From NCBI RefSeq assembly GCF_004135975.1, contig NZ_CP026538.1, positions 2,108,001-2,172,000 of the forward strand: 64,000 nt of DNA, written 5' to 3'. Origin of the DNA: Solidesulfovibrio carbinolicus (GTDB taxonomy: Bacteria; Desulfobacterota; Desulfovibrionia; Desulfovibrionales; Desulfovibrionaceae). The notes under the pieces are model-generated. The model was not told where the DNA came from and searched no databases. It was given only the letters and a program-made list of their open reading frames with translations. Each line of letters opens with the position of its first letter. Position 1 is the first letter of the stretch. This document shows positions 51,796 through 61,557 of this stretch, in pieces. The position numbers and the translations under genes were made by a program.

Positions 51796-53774
51796 TCGCC
51801 GCCGGAGCCATTCGGACCCGGGGCGTGGTCCTGGGGCTGTGCCTGGGGCTTGTGGTCTGCGCGGTCACGCCGCTTAATAACCTCTACCTCGGAGCCACGC
51901 CCCTGGGCGGCGGCCATTTTCCCCTGGCTCCGTTTTTCCTGCTGGCCTGGCTGACTCTCCTGGCCGCCGGCTTGGGCAAGCTCTTTCGGGGCCGCTCGCC
52001 CCTTTCCGGCACGGACCTGCTCATCTGCTGGATGCTCATGGTGGTGGTTTCGGGCGTGGCCCACACCGGCCTGGCCCGCACTTTCTTTATAAACCTCACC
52101 GCGCCGCTGCATTTCGCCACCGAGGGCAACCAGTGGCAGGCGGTATTTGGGCCGATCCTGCCCAAGGGTTGGTATCCGGCCGATCCGGAAGCCGTGGAGA
52201 CTCTCTATAACGGCCTACCCGGCGGCTATACCATGGGCTGGGGGGCCGTGCTGGCGGCCGTGCCCTGGCAGGCCTGGGCGGGGCCCCTGGCCACCTGGGC
52301 CGTCTTCATCGGCCTGTGCTATTTCGTGCTCCTGTGCCTGACCAACCTCTTCGCCAAACAGTGGGTCTCCAACGAGCGCATGAATTTCCCCATGCTACGC
52401 CTGCCCGAGACCCTGGCCCAGTCCGTGGACGGCGGCGGCCTGGGCGCGCTTTTGGCCGACCGGTTCCTGCTGTGCGGCCTATTTCTTAGCGTCGGCCTGC
52501 ACACCATAAACGGCATCGCCTTCTACGACCCGTCCGTGCCGCAGATTCCCACGCTCATCCTGGCCGGACCGTACTTCCCCAAAACGGGCCTCTTTTCGGG
52601 CTTCACCAAGCTCAAGATCTACTTCTACCCAGCCTTCATCGGCTTCGCCTTCCTGACCGCCCGTCAGATTTCCTTGAGCTTTTGGCTGTTTTTCCTGCTC
52701 GGCGGGCTGGTCTATGGCGTGTTTGATCTCATCGGCCAGCACATTCCGGCCGCCGCCCTGGGCGTCACCTTCGGGCCGACTCTGACCTCGCCCGAAGAGA
52801 CGCAAATGATCGGGGCGTACGGCGTCTTTTTCTGTTTTCTCCTGTGGCTGGCCCGCCACCATCTGCTGGAGACCGCCCGGGACGCCTTGCGTTTCCGGTT
52901 TCGCGGCCCGGACGAGGCCGAATGGGTGGGCGCGCCGGCCTCGTTGTGGGGGCTGGTGCTTGGCGGCGGGGCGCTTGTCGCCTGGAGCGCCTCGTTTGGC
53001 ATGCCGCTTTTCCAGGCCACCCTGCTCATGGGCGCGTTTTTCATGGTCATGCTGGTGGCCAGCCGCATCATCTGCCAGGGCGGCATCGCCTATTTCACCC
53101 TGACCGCCGCGCCGACCGATGGCTTGATCGCCTTTTTCGGGGCCGGCATCTTCAGCCGGCTGTCGCTGCTCATGGCCGCCGTCATGCAGAAGATGCTGTT
53201 TGTCGATCTGCGCGAGTCGCTCTTGCCGTCGCTGTTCCACGCCGCCAAGGTCGGCGAGCGGCGGGGGCCGAAAAAGCTTTATCTGGCCGCCATTGTCCTT
53301 GGCATCGCCGCCGCCGTGGCCGTATCGTTTCTGGCCATGCTGGCCGTGTGCCACAAGTACGGCCTGCGCGATCTGCAAGTGGACTGGGAGACCCAGACCG
53401 TGAGCACGGTCTATGAAAACGTCCAGCGCCTCATCGAAGCGCCGACAGGCTCCAACGCGGCGGTCATCGGCTTTGCCGCCGCCGGCGCGGTCGTGATGCT
53501 GGGGCTGGTCATCGCCTACCAGCACTTCTACTGGTGGCCCATCCATCCGCTGGGCTTTCTCACCATGTACAGCTCGGCCATGCGGATCTTGTGGTTTTCT
53601 TTTTTCGTCGGCTGGCTGTGCAACCAGCTGACCTTGCGCTACGGCGGCATCGCGCTGTTAAAGCGCGTGCGGCTGCTGTTTATCGGCCTTATTCTCGGCG
53701 ATTTTCTCATGGGCGGCATCTTTGCCGTCATCGGCTTGTGGACGGGACAAAGTTATCTGGTGCTGCCGAATTGA
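51792..53774 (+). CDS. large polytopic membrane protein, OPT-like (DUF6785/6784 type)
   Basis: 660 residues, ATG overlapping the stop of the giant fusion. At least 13 hydrophobic segments are visible, for example VVLGLCLGLVVCAVTPLNNLYL, APFFLLAWLTLLAAGLGKLF and YLAAIVLGIAAAVAVSFLAML. Pieces such as QWVSNERMNFPMLRLPE and SRIICQGGIAYFTLTAAPT recall the DUF6785/DUF6784 group of oligopeptide-transporter-related proteins. The substrate is unknown. Translation coupling to the FtsX fusion suggests one machine or pathway. Confidence 0.75.
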   Translation: MIAAGAIRTRGVVLGLCLGLVVCAVTPLNNLYLGATPLGGGHFPLAPFFLLAWLTLLAAGLGKLFRGRSPLSGTDLLICWMLMVVVSGVAHTGLARTFFINLTAPLHFATEGNQWQAVFGPILPKGWYPADPEAVETLYNGLPGGYTMGWGAVLAAVPWQAWAGPLATWAVFIGLCYFVLLCLTNLFAKQWVSNERMNFPMLRLPETLAQSVDGGGLGALLADRFLLCGLFLSVGLHTINGIAFYDPSVPQIPTLILAGPYFPKTGLFSGFTKLKIYFYPAFIGFAFLTARQISLSFWLFFLLGGLVYGVFDLIGQHIPAAALGVTFGPTLTSPEETQMIGAYGVFFCFLLWLARHHLLETARDALRFRFRGPDEAEWVGAPASLWGLVLGGGALVAWSASFGMPLFQATLLMGAFFMVMLVASRIICQGGIAYFTLTAAPTDGLIAFFGAGIFSRLSLLMAAVMQKMLFVDLRESLLPSLFHAAKVGERRGPKKLYLAAIVLGIAAAVAVSFLAMLAVCHKYGLRDLQVDWETQTVSTVYENVQRLIEAPTGSNAAVIGFAAAGAVVMLGLVIAYQHFYWWPIHPLGFLTMYSSAMRILWFSFFVGWLCNQLTLRYGGIALLKRVRLLFIGLILGDFLMGGIFAVIGLWTGQSYLVLPN

Positions 53775-53882
53775 TCGGAAGACACTGGATGGTGCGGTAG
53801 AGGCCCTGACGCTGTTCGAGGGCTTGCCTCGGCCAGCCAAACGCCGTCAGGAAGACATAAGGACAGGACACCAGGAAGCCCG

Positions 53883-55841
53883 ATGTACGACGACAAGGAA
53901 TTAGCCGAATACCGGGACCTGCTCCCGACCCCCACGCGCTTCGAAGAGGGCTTCGACTGGAAGACCATCGTCGGCGCGGTCTTCATCGGCTTCCTCATGA
54001 TGCCGGGCAGCATGTACTTGCAGCTCGTCATCGGCTCGGGCATCGGGCCGGCCGCCCGCTGGGTGACCATCATTCTCTTTGCCGAGATCGCCAAGCGCGC
54101 CTACACTGAACTCAAGCAGCAGGAAATCTTCCTGCTCTATTACATGGCCGGCGCGGCCATGGCCTCGCCGTTCCACGGGCTTTTGTGGAACCAGTACCTC
54201 GTCCAGTCCGACGCGGCCAAGATGCTGGGCCTCACCGACCTCATCCCGCTATGGGTGGCCCCGGGGCCGGACTCGGATTCGCTTTTAGCCCGCACGTTCC
54301 TGCACCGCGACTGGCTGGTGCCCATCCTGCTGCTGGTCGGCTCGCAGATCGTCCAGCGCATCGACCACTTCGGCCTGGGCTACGCTCTTTATCGCGTCAC
54401 TTCCGACGTGGAAAAGCTGCCCTTTCCCATGGCCCCGGTGGGCGCGCTTGGCACCATGGCCCTGGCCGAGTCCACCGAGGACCGCAAAACCGGTTGGAAA
54501 TGGCGCGTTTTTTCCATCGGCGGCATGATCGGCTTGGCCTTCGGGGCCATCTATGTGCTCTTCCCGGTGGTCTCGGGGCTGGTCTTCACCGAACCCGTGC
54601 GGCTTATTCCCATTCCCTGGGCCGATTTCACCCGCAACACCGAAGCCTGGCTGCCGGCCGTGGCCACCGGCATCCAGTTCGACCTGGGGCTGGTCTTCAC
54701 CGGCATGGTGCTGCCGTTTTGGGCCGTCATCGGCGGGCTGGTGGGGCTTGTCATCACCATCGTGGCCAACCCCATCCTCTATTCCCACGGCATCCTGCAC
54801 CGCTGGCGGCAGGGCATGGGCACGGTGGACACGGTGTTCGCCAACAACTTCGATTTCTACATGTCCTTCGGCATCGGCCTGGGGCTGGCCATCGGCGCCA
54901 TCGGCATCTGGCAGGTGATCAGGTCCCTGCGCCAGGGAGGCGTCGGGGGCGCGGCCTACAAGGCGCTTTTTGACACCAACAAGGCCCGGGGCGACATCAA
55001 CTTCTGGGTCTCCATCGCCATCTACGTCTTCTCCACCCTGGCCTACATCGGGCTGTGCCTGTGGCTGGTGCCCCAGTTCCCGTGGCTGTTCTTCGTCCTG
55101 TACGGCTTCATCTACACGCCGCTTATTTCCTATATCACCGCCCGCATGGAAGGCATCGCCGGCCAATTCGTGAGCCTGCCCTTGGTGCGCGAGGCCAGCT
55201 TCATCGCCGGGGCGCGCTTTTTCGGCTACCAGGGCATCGAAATCTGGTACGCGCCCATCCCCATCCACAACTACGGCAAGGCGACGGTGGATTTCCGCGA
55301 GATCGAACTCACCGGCACCAGCCTTCGCGGCATCATCAAGGCCGAGATCGTGGTCTTTCCGGTGGTCATGGTGGCCAGCCTGCTGTTTTCCCAGTTCATC
55401 TGGCAGCTGGCTCCCATCCCCTCGGCCAGCTACCCCTATGCCCAGGAGTTGTGGCATCTTCAGGCGCTCAACACGCTGCTCATGCAGACCTCGACCCTGG
55501 AGGGCAATTCGCTGTTCTTCCAGGCCCTAAACGGCTGGTACGTCACCGCCGGCCTGGGGCTGGGGCTTGTCGTCTATATGCTGCTTATGATCTTCGGGCT
55601 GCCGGTGCTGCTGGTCTACGGCATCGTGCGGGGCCTGGGGCAAAGCGTGCCCCACGGGCTTATTTTGGAAGTGGTGGGGGCGCTGGTGGGGCGGTACTAT
55701 TTTCTCAAGCTCTACGGCGCGCGCTGGCGGCAATACGCCCCCGTGCTCCTGGCCGGCTTTTCCTGCGGCATGGGGCTCATGGGCATGTTCGCCATGGGCG
55801 CGACGCTGATCCTCAAGTCGCTGGGGAAACTGGCCTATTAG
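53883..55841 (+). CDS. OPT-like peptide transporter family protein
   Basis: 652 residues, ATG with AGGAAG upstream, 108 bp after the preceding membrane protein. It is polytopic, with about 14 hydrophobic segments such as WLVPILLLVGSQIVQ, IGLAFGAIYVLFPVVSGLVF and VVMVASLLFSQFIWQL. A segment FGLGYALYRVTSDVEKLPFPMAPVGALG and the C-terminal GLILEVVGALVGRYYFLKLYGARW resemble the OPT superfamily. The two OPT-like genes are dissimilar enough that they may form a heteromer. It is the last gene of the cluster starting at 45288. Confidence 0.75.
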   Translation: MYDDKELAEYRDLLPTPTRFEEGFDWKTIVGAVFIGFLMMPGSMYLQLVIGSGIGPAARWVTIILFAEIAKRAYTELKQQEIFLLYYMAGAAMASPFHGLLWNQYLVQSDAAKMLGLTDLIPLWVAPGPDSDSLLARTFLHRDWLVPILLLVGSQIVQRIDHFGLGYALYRVTSDVEKLPFPMAPVGALGTMALAESTEDRKTGWKWRVFSIGGMIGLAFGAIYVLFPVVSGLVFTEPVRLIPIPWADFTRNTEAWLPAVATGIQFDLGLVFTGMVLPFWAVIGGLVGLVITIVANPILYSHGILHRWRQGMGTVDTVFANNFDFYMSFGIGLGLAIGAIGIWQVIRSLRQGGVGGAAYKALFDTNKARGDINFWVSIAIYVFSTLAYIGLCLWLVPQFPWLFFVLYGFIYTPLISYITARMEGIAGQFVSLPLVREASFIAGARFFGYQGIEIWYAPIPIHNYGKATVDFREIELTGTSLRGIIKAEIVVFPVVMVASLLFSQFIWQLAPIPSASYPYAQELWHLQALNTLLMQTSTLEGNSLFFQALNGWYVTAGLGLGLVVYMLLMIFGLPVLLVYGIVRGLGQSVPHGLILEVVGALVGRYYFLKLYGARWRQYAPVLLAGFSCGMGLMGMFAMGATLILKSLGKLAY

Positions 55842-56183
55842 CGTCGTGCCTGGGAAGGGACGCGGGAAGCGGCCTGGTGTCGCGTCCGCGAAAAGCGCAT
55901 ATGGTGTTTCGCCCTATGCTGTGCAAAGCCTGCCGACGGATTCCATGTTGCTTCAGGGGGCTCCAGGCAGGGGTGCGGCGCTGTCCGAGCAGAAGCCTCT
56001 TGACGGGGATGAAGGTTTTTGTCTAAAAACTTCGGTTTCGCGTTGGACTATCCCGGCCCGCCAGCCCGGCCTATCCGGCCGGCCCGGGCACGTCGCCCCT
56101 TGACGGGGCAAGAATACGTCTTACCAAGGTAGCGCCAAGGCGCACCGGCGAGACGCCTACCGATCCGACGCAAGGAGAACCGC
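55842..56183. other. intergenic region before rpoZ
   Basis: 342 bp. No ORF with family resemblance and no RNA gene were recognised. TTGACG at 56099 might be a -35 element for rpoZ, but no matching -10 stands at the right distance. An AAGGAG ribosome-binding site precedes rpoZ. Confidence 0.5.
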
Positions 56184-56408
56184 ATGGCGCGCATTACCGT
56201 CGAAGATTGCCTGGAAAAGATCAACAACCGTTTCCTCATCGTCCAGATGGCCATCAAGCGGGTGCATCAGTACCGCGAAGGCTACGATCCGCTGGTGGAG
56301 TGCAAGAACAAGGAAGTCGTCACCGCCCTGCGCGAAATCGCCGCCGGCGAGGTGATGCCGGCCGATTCCATTGAGGAAGCCGGCGTGTTTCTTCCTGAAA
56401 CCAAATAG
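56184..56408 (+). CDS. rpoZ: RNA polymerase omega subunit
   Basis: 74 residues with AAGGAGAACCGC before the ATG. The omega subunit assists assembly of the beta' subunit. [20 protein letters not shown] is the family's start in close match, and the rest ([27 protein letters not shown]) follows the same pattern in short pieces. Length is typical. dnaJ follows after 9 bp, so the two are likely co-transcribed. Confidence 0.93.
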   Translation: MARITVEDCLEKINNRFLIVQMAIKRVHQYREGYDPLVECKNKEVVTALREIAAGEVMPADSIEEAGVFLPETK

Positions 56409-56417
56409 ATAAAAACA

Positions 56418-57527
56418 ATGCCCCGGGATTATTACGAAGTGCTGGGCGTCGCCCGCGACGCCGACGACGAGACCATCAAGAAGGCCTACCGCCAGCAGGC
56501 TTTCCAGTTCCACCCCGACCGCAACCCTGATGATCCTGAAGCCGAATCCAAGTTCAAGGAAGCGGCCGAGGCCTACGAGGTGTTGCGCAACCCTGAAAAC
56601 CGGGCGCGCTACGACCGCTTCGGCCACGAGGGCCTGGGCGGCAACGGGTTCGGCGGTTTCGGCACCACCGACGACGTCTTCAGCGCCTTTTCCGATATTT
56701 TCGGGGAATTTTTCGGGTTCAGCGGCCGCGCCTCGCGTGGGCCGCGCCCCCAGGCCGGCAACGACCTGCGCTATGACTTGAACGTCTCCTTCCGCGACGC
56801 GGCCAGGGGGACGGAAGTCACGCTCAAGATCCCCAAAAATGTCCAGTGCCACGTCTGCAACGGTTCCGGGGCCGAACCCGGCACCTCGGCCGAAACCTGC
56901 CGGCACTGCGGCGGCTCGGGCCAGGTGGTTCAGAGCCAGGGCTTTTTCCGCATCGCCGTCAGCTGTCCGTCCTGCCGGGGCGAAGGGCGCGTCATTGCCA
57001 CGCCCTGCAAGGAGTGCCGGGGACGGGGCATCACCCGCCAGACCCGCGAGCTCAAAGTCCGCGTGCCGGCCGGCGTTGACGACGGCAGCCGCCTGCGCCT
57101 TCGCGGTGAGGGCGATCCCGGCCTGCACGGCGGCCCCCCGGGCGATCTCTACGTCATTCTCCATGTCGAGGTCGACAAGGTTTTCGAGCGCCAGGGGCAG
57201 GATCTCGTGTACCGCCAGGAAATCACCTTTGTGCAGGCCGCGCTCGGCCACAAGATCGAGGTGCCGACCCTGGATGGCGATGAGACCATGGAGATCCCCA
57301 AGGGCACCCAGAGCGGCGAGGTGTTTTCCCTGCGCGGCCTTGGCCTGCCCATTCCGGGATCGACCCGCAAGGGCGATCTGCTCGTCCACGTGACCGTGGT
57401 CACGCCCCGTGGGCTGACCAAGAAGCAGGAAGAGCTTTTGCGCGAATTCGAGGAACTCGACGAGCAAAAGCCTATGAAAAAAGTCAAAAGCTTCTTTCGC
57501 AAGGCCAAAGAGGCCATGGGGAACTGA
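56418..57527 (+). CDS. dnaJ: chaperone protein DnaJ
   Basis: 369 residues. J domain with the HPD motif (FQFHPDRNP) that stimulates DnaK ATPase; a Gly/Phe-rich linker ([11 protein letters not shown]); and a zinc domain with four CxxCxGxG repeats ([32 protein letters not shown]). The C-terminal substrate-binding domains follow ([21 protein letters not shown]). This is a full-length type I DnaJ rather than a CbpA-like protein. dnaK and grpE are not in the window. A TPR protein gene follows by 1 bp. Confidence 0.96.
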   Translation: MPRDYYEVLGVARDADDETIKKAYRQQAFQFHPDRNPDDPEAESKFKEAAEAYEVLRNPENRARYDRFGHEGLGGNGFGGFGTTDDVFSAFSDIFGEFFGFSGRASRGPRPQAGNDLRYDLNVSFRDAARGTEVTLKIPKNVQCHVCNGSGAEPGTSAETCRHCGGSGQVVQSQGFFRIAVSCPSCRGEGRVIATPCKECRGRGITRQTRELKVRVPAGVDDGSRLRLRGEGDPGLHGGPPGDLYVILHVEVDKVFERQGQDLVYRQEITFVQAALGHKIEVPTLDGDETMEIPKGTQSGEVFSLRGLGLPIPGSTRKGDLLVHVTVVTPRGLTKKQEELLREFEELDEQKPMKKVKSFFRKAKEAMGN

Positions 57528-57528
57528 C

Positions 57529-57945
57529 ATGGGCAAACGCGTGCGTTGCGCCGTCATGGCGCTGGCTTTGATCCTGGCTTTGCCCGGCGCTGCCGTGGCC
57601 GGCCCCACTGACGACTACCGCCAGGGCATTACGGCCGCCAACAAAGGCGATATGGACACGGCCATCGCCGCCTTCACCCGCATCATCGATTCCGGCGCCG
57701 GCGGCGACGTGAAAAACCTGGCCAGCGCCTTCAACCTGCGCGGCATGTGCCAGGAAGCTAAAAGCGACCTGCAAAAGGCCCTGGCCGACTACTCCAAGGC
57801 CATTGAGCTCGACGCCAAGATGGCCGAGGCCCTGGGCAACCGGGCCATGCTCTACATGAAGCTCGGCGACGAGGCCAAGGCCAAGGAAGACGCCACGGCC
57901 GCCAAGCGCATTGACCGCAAGGTCAAAGTGCCGGAGTTCCAGTAG
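57529..57945 (+). CDS. exported TPR-repeat protein
   Basis: 138 residues. A Sec signal peptide ([16 protein letters not shown]) is followed by three tetratricopeptide-like helical repeats: [44 protein letters not shown] and [21 protein letters not shown], listed here as short pieces. TPR arrays mediate protein contacts. It is placed 1 bp after dnaJ and 7 bp before moaC, so it is in their operon, but its partner is unknown. Confidence 0.88.
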   Translation: MGKRVRCAVMALALILALPGAAVAGPTDDYRQGITAANKGDMDTAIAAFTRIIDSGAGGDVKNLASAFNLRGMCQEAKSDLQKALADYSKAIELDAKMAEALGNRAMLYMKLGDEAKAKEDATAAKRIDRKVKVPEFQ

Positions 57946-57952
57946 GCCGGCC

Positions 57953-58465
57953 ATGAGCGATAGTTTTACTCATCTCGACGCCGACGGCGCGGCCCGCATG
58001 GTGGATGTCGGCGGCAAGACCAAGACCCGCCGGCTGGCCGTGGCTGCCTGCGAAGTGCATTTGTCCCCGGCCACCATGGCGCTTTTGGCCACGGCCGCCC
58101 TGCCCAAGGGCGACGCCCTCAACACCGCCAAGATCGCCGGCATCATGGCCGCCAAGCGCACCGCCGACCTCATCCCGTTGTGCCATCCGCTGCCCCTGGC
58201 CCATGCCGACGTCCGGTTCGACGTGGATCAGGCCGCCGCCGTGGTGCGCGTGGAGGCCGAAGCCTCCACCGTGGCCGAAACCGGCGTGGAGATGGAGGCG
58301 CTGACCGCCGCCATGGTCGCGGCGCTGACCATCTACGACATGTGCAAGGCCGTGCAGAAAGACATCGTCGTGAGCCAGGCCAAGCTCCTGTTCAAGTCCG
58401 GCGGCAAGTCCGGGACCTTTGTTTCCCCCGACTGGCCGGCCGGCCGGCCTTACCCGGCGTCCTAG
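57953..58465 (+). CDS. moaC: cyclic pyranopterin monophosphate synthase MoaC
   Basis: 170 residues. MoaC converts 3',8-cyclo-GTP, the product of MoaA (encoded at 3561), into cPMP for molybdopterin. The signatures [32 protein letters not shown] and [23 protein letters not shown] are present in short form; catalytic Lys and the LCHP motif are visible. It ends the rpoZ-dnaJ-TPR operon and is followed by a strong terminator. It complements the fdh-linked Mo-cofactor genes at the other end of the window. Confidence 0.95.
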   Translation: MSDSFTHLDADGAARMVDVGGKTKTRRLAVAACEVHLSPATMALLATAALPKGDALNTAKIAGIMAAKRTADLIPLCHPLPLAHADVRFDVDQAAAVVRVEAEASTVAETGVEMEALTAAMVAALTIYDMCKAVQKDIVVSQAKLLFKSGGKSGTFVSPDWPAGRPYPAS

Positions 58466-58490
58466 GCATTTGTGCCAACCGCTTTTTTTA

Positions 58491-58525
58491 ACGCCCGCAG
58501 GTGAAGACGCCTGCGGGCGTTTTTT
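58491..58525 (+). terminator. rho-independent terminator after moaC
   Basis: ACGCCCGCAGG / CCTGCGGGCGT, 11-bp perfect arms with an 8-nt loop, followed by TTTTT. Confidence 0.9.
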
Positions 58526-58628
58526 ATGTCCCGGCCGGCTGGTCCATCGTCGAGGTCAGCACCATGCCCACCAACAGGCTTTGCCTGGCCCGCCAATGTA
58601 GCCTACCCGGGCTGTCCTGGGCGGAGCA

Positions 58629-58659
58629 TAAAAAAGGCCGCGACGGGCGTCGCGGCCTT
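58629..58659 (-). terminator. terminator of the lactate operon
   Basis: On the minus strand AAGGCCGCGAC / GTCGCGGCCTT, 11-bp arms with a 4-nt loop, followed by TTTTT. It lies 25 bp after the stop of the LldF/LldE fusion gene. Confidence 0.9.
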
Positions 58660-58684
58660 GGGAGCGTGGTCGTCGGTCAGGCAG

Positions 58685-60844
58685 CTATTTGCGCTTGAGG
58701 CGCTCGGCCAGGTACTCGGCCACGTGGCGCACTTCGAAGGGCGTCTTTTCCGCCTCGAAGCCGCCGCGAATCTGCATAATGCAGCCCGGGCAATCCGTGG
58801 CCATGGCGGCCGCGCCGGTGGCCTTCAAATTGGCGAGCTTCTTGCCGAGCAGTTCCCGCGACAGTTCCGGGAACTTCACCGAGAAGGTGCCGCCAAAGCC
58901 GCAGCACACGTCTTCCTCGGTGGCCGGCACGTATTCCAGCCCGGCTTCGCCGAGAAGCGCGCGCGGCGCTTCGGTGACGCCCAGGCCCCGGCACAGGTGG
59001 CAGGGGGCATGGTAGGTCACCTTCTTGCTCGGCCCGGTGAAGGACTCGTCGGTGATGCCCAGCACGTCGCGGACAAAGGAGCTGAAGTCGATGACCCGGT
59101 GGGCGAACTGGGCGGCCTTGTAGGCCATTGCCGGATCGTCGGCGAAAAGGCGCTTGTAGCCGTGCTTGAGGTAGGAGGCGCAGGAGGCGCACATCGTCAC
59201 GATGTAGTCGAAGTCCTGGGCGTCGATGGCGTTCATGTTGTGGGCGGCAAGCTCCCGGCCGGCCTGCTTTTCGCCCATCATCTGCAGCGGCAAGCCGCAG
59301 CAGGACTGGCCCATGGGATACTCCATGGCCACGCCCGGCTTGGAGGCGATGACCGCCACGGCCGCTTCCATCTGCTCGGGATAGACGAAATCCTGCACGC
59401 AGCCCGAGAACAGCGCCACCTTGAGCTTGGCGTTGGCCACCCGGGGCTTGATGCGCTCCCATTTGTCCCGAAACGCCTCGTCGGCCACGGCCGGCAGGGC
59501 GCGGAAGTCCTGGTCCTTGAACAGGAACATGGGCAGATGGCGCAGATACGGCGTGCCGCCGGTGACCGGCTTTTGCAGCAGCCGGGCGGACTTGAGCATG
59601 GTGTGGAAGAGCGTTCGGTTTTTGAGCACCTGACCCACGGCCGTGGAATACAGCGGATGCCCTTCCTCGTCCTGGATGCGGGCGTGGACTTCCTTGATCA
59701 GGGTCGGCAGGTCGATGCCGGCGGCGCACACGGCCTTGCAGGCTCCGCAGTTGAGGCAGTTTTGGACCAGGTTTTTGGCTTTCTCCCGGCCGTGGAAGAA
59801 GTAGGTGGCGACCAGCCCGATGGCCCCGATGTAGACGTGGCCGTATTTGTGGCCGCCCACCACCCGGTAGATGGGGCAGACGTTGGCGCAGGCGCCGCAG
59901 CGGATGCAGCGCAGCACCTGCTTGAATTCCGGGTCCCGGGCCATGGCCAGACGGCCGTTGTCCACGAAGACCACATGCTTGACCTTGGTCCCGCCCTTGG
60001 CCGTCTCGCAGGGCACGGCCCCGGTGATCCAGGTCACGTAGGAGGTGATGGCCTGGCCGGTGGCGTTTTTGGGCAGGCAGCGGATGATGCGCAGGGCGTC
60101 GTGCAGCGTGGGCACGAGCTTGTCGATGCCGGCCAGGGCCACATGGACCCGGGGCAGGGTGGTGGCCAGGCGCGCGTTGCCTTCGTTGGTGATAAGCCCG
60201 ATGGAGCCGGTGGCGGCGATGCAGAAGTTGGCCCCGGAGATGCCCATGTCGGCCTGGCAGAATTTCGGGCGCAGCTCCCGGCGGGCCACCTTGACGAGCT
60301 TTTGGATGTCCACGTCCTGCTGCTTGTGGGTCACCTCGGAAAAGAGGTCAGCCACCTGATAGCGCGAGAGGTGAATGGCCGGCATGACCATGTGGGAAGG
60401 CCCTTCATGGCGCAGCTGGATGATCCATTCGCCCAGGTCGGTTTCCGTGACCTCGAACCCCTCGGCTTCCAGGAGATGGTTGAGGTGGGTTTCCTCGGCG
60501 GTCATGGACTTGGATTTGACGATGGACTTGACGTCGTTTTCCTTGGCGATGCGGGCAATGATCTCGTTGGCCTCGTGGGCGGTGGCGGCCAGGTGGACCT
60601 TGGTGCCGGCGGCCTCGGCGTGGCGTTTGAACTCTTCGAAGAGTTCTTCCAGGTGGTCGATGGAGGCGTCCTTGGCCGCAGCGATCTCGGCGATCAGCTC
60701 CGGGGCGTCGATGTCGGCAAAGGCGTTGGCCCGGGAAGTGCGGTAGGCCACGGCGAACTTGTCCAGGGCCTGGCGCTGGAAATCGTTATCCAGGGCTTCG
60801 CGCAGTTGCTTGCGGTAGTCTTTGAGCGTGGTGGCGTCTTGCAT
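58685..60844 (-). CDS. fused LldF/LldE-type lactate utilisation iron-sulfur protein (LdhH)
   Basis: 719 residues. The N-terminal ~300 residues are a LUD (LutB/LldF-like) domain (SKSMTAEETHLN, GISGANFCIAATGSIGL). A ferredoxin-like domain follows with CIRCGACANVCPIY and CLNCGACKAVCAAGI, expected to bind two [4Fe-4S] clusters. The last ~250 residues have two CCG domains as in LldE/heterodisulfide reductase D: SGCVQDF with SCCGLP, and HAPCHLCRG with CCGFGG and CPGC. The fusion of LldF-like and LldE-like parts is known from the lactate operon of Desulfovibrio. The protein probably passes lactate electrons into the cell's redox pool. The start abuts the LUD gene's stop. Confidence 0.9.
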   Translation of the reverse strand: MQDATTLKDYRKQLREALDNDFQRQALDKFAVAYRTSRANAFADIDAPELIAEIAAAKDASIDHLEELFEEFKRHAEAAGTKVHLAATAHEANEIIARIAKENDVKSIVKSKSMTAEETHLNHLLEAEGFEVTETDLGEWIIQLRHEGPSHMVMPAIHLSRYQVADLFSEVTHKQQDVDIQKLVKVARRELRPKFCQADMGISGANFCIAATGSIGLITNEGNARLATTLPRVHVALAGIDKLVPTLHDALRIIRCLPKNATGQAITSYVTWITGAVPCETAKGGTKVKHVVFVDNGRLAMARDPEFKQVLRCIRCGACANVCPIYRVVGGHKYGHVYIGAIGLVATYFFHGREKAKNLVQNCLNCGACKAVCAAGIDLPTLIKEVHARIQDEEGHPLYSTAVGQVLKNRTLFHTMLKSARLLQKPVTGGTPYLRHLPMFLFKDQDFRALPAVADEAFRDKWERIKPRVANAKLKVALFSGCVQDFVYPEQMEAAVAVIASKPGVAMEYPMGQSCCGLPLQMMGEKQAGRELAAHNMNAIDAQDFDYIVTMCASCASYLKHGYKRLFADDPAMAYKAAQFAHRVIDFSSFVRDVLGITDESFTGPSKKVTYHAPCHLCRGLGVTEAPRALLGEAGLEYVPATEEDVCCGFGGTFSVKFPELSRELLGKKLANLKATGAAAMATDCPGCIMQIRGGFEAEKTPFEVRHVAEYLAERLKRK

Positions 60845-61468
60845 CTATTTGTCCTCCAAAATGAGGATGTGCAGTTCCAGCGGCCCGTGCACGCCCAGCG
60901 CCAGGACGCGCTCGATGTCGGCGGTGCGGCTGGGGCCGGTGACGAAGGCGGTGAAATCGGGCCGGCTCATCCAGTCGACCATGACCGGCTCCAGGGCGTA
61001 GGAGTCGGCCACGATGGTCGAGGCGGGCAGCACGGCGATGTGGATCTCGGCGATCATACTGGCCAGGCGCACTTCCTCGTTGGTGGAACGGATGACCACG
61101 GTGCCGGTCTCGGCGATGCCGGCGGCGGCCATGGTCAGGCCGATGTCGATGCCGCCGAGGTGGGAGCGCATGCCGGAAGTGATGAGCTTCACGCCGCGCT
61201 CGGCGCAATGGGCCGACAGGGCGGCCATGGCGTCGTCGGGCATTTCCGGGGCGCAGATGATTTTATCCTGCTTGGTTTCGCACAGGGCTTCGGCCGTGCC
61301 GGAAAGCGGCGCGTCGCAGCCCGAGGCCAGGATCTGGCAGGCCTGTTTGCCGACGCAGACGTCGGCGACGTAGGCCATGGCCTCGTCCATGGAAGCGACG
61401 CAGCGTACCGTGGCCGAAACCAGGCCGGCTTTCGCCGTGAGTTTTTCGACCAGATTGGGGGTGGTCAT
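60845..61468 (-). CDS. LUD-domain lactate utilisation protein (LutC/LldG-like)
   Basis: 207 residues from an ATG preceded by AGAGAGGTTCCC. The LUD fold is shown by MRSHLGGIDIGLTMAAAGIAETGTVV and STNEEVRLASMIAEIHIAVLPAS, with VTGPSRTADIERVLALGVHGP at the end, each a piece of the LutC signature. It partners the LldF/LldE fusion; together they correspond to the LutABC/LldEFG lactate oxidation complex. The gene lies between lctP and the fusion gene on the same strand. Its stop is directly followed by the next start. Confidence 0.92.
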   Translation of the reverse strand: MTTPNLVEKLTAKAGLVSATVRCVASMDEAMAYVADVCVGKQACQILASGCDAPLSGTAEALCETKQDKIICAPEMPDDAMAALSAHCAERGVKLITSGMRSHLGGIDIGLTMAAAGIAETGTVVIRSTNEEVRLASMIAEIHIAVLPASTIVADSYALEPVMVDWMSRPDFTAFVTGPSRTADIERVLALGVHGPLELHILILEDK

Positions 61469-61496
61469 GGGAACCTCTCTTTGGGGTCGGAAACAA

Positions 61497-61530
61497 TACG
61501 GCCGGCGACGCGCGCGCGAAGCCGGCCGTA
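61497..61530 (-). other. intercistronic hairpin between lctP and the LUD gene
   Basis: Perfect 10-bp arms TACGGCCGGC / GCCGGCCGTA with a 14-nt loop. No T-run follows, so it is more likely an RNA processing or stabilising element than a terminator. Confidence 0.6.
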
Positions 61531-61557
61531 CCAGACGCTAGCGCTAAGGGTTGGAGG

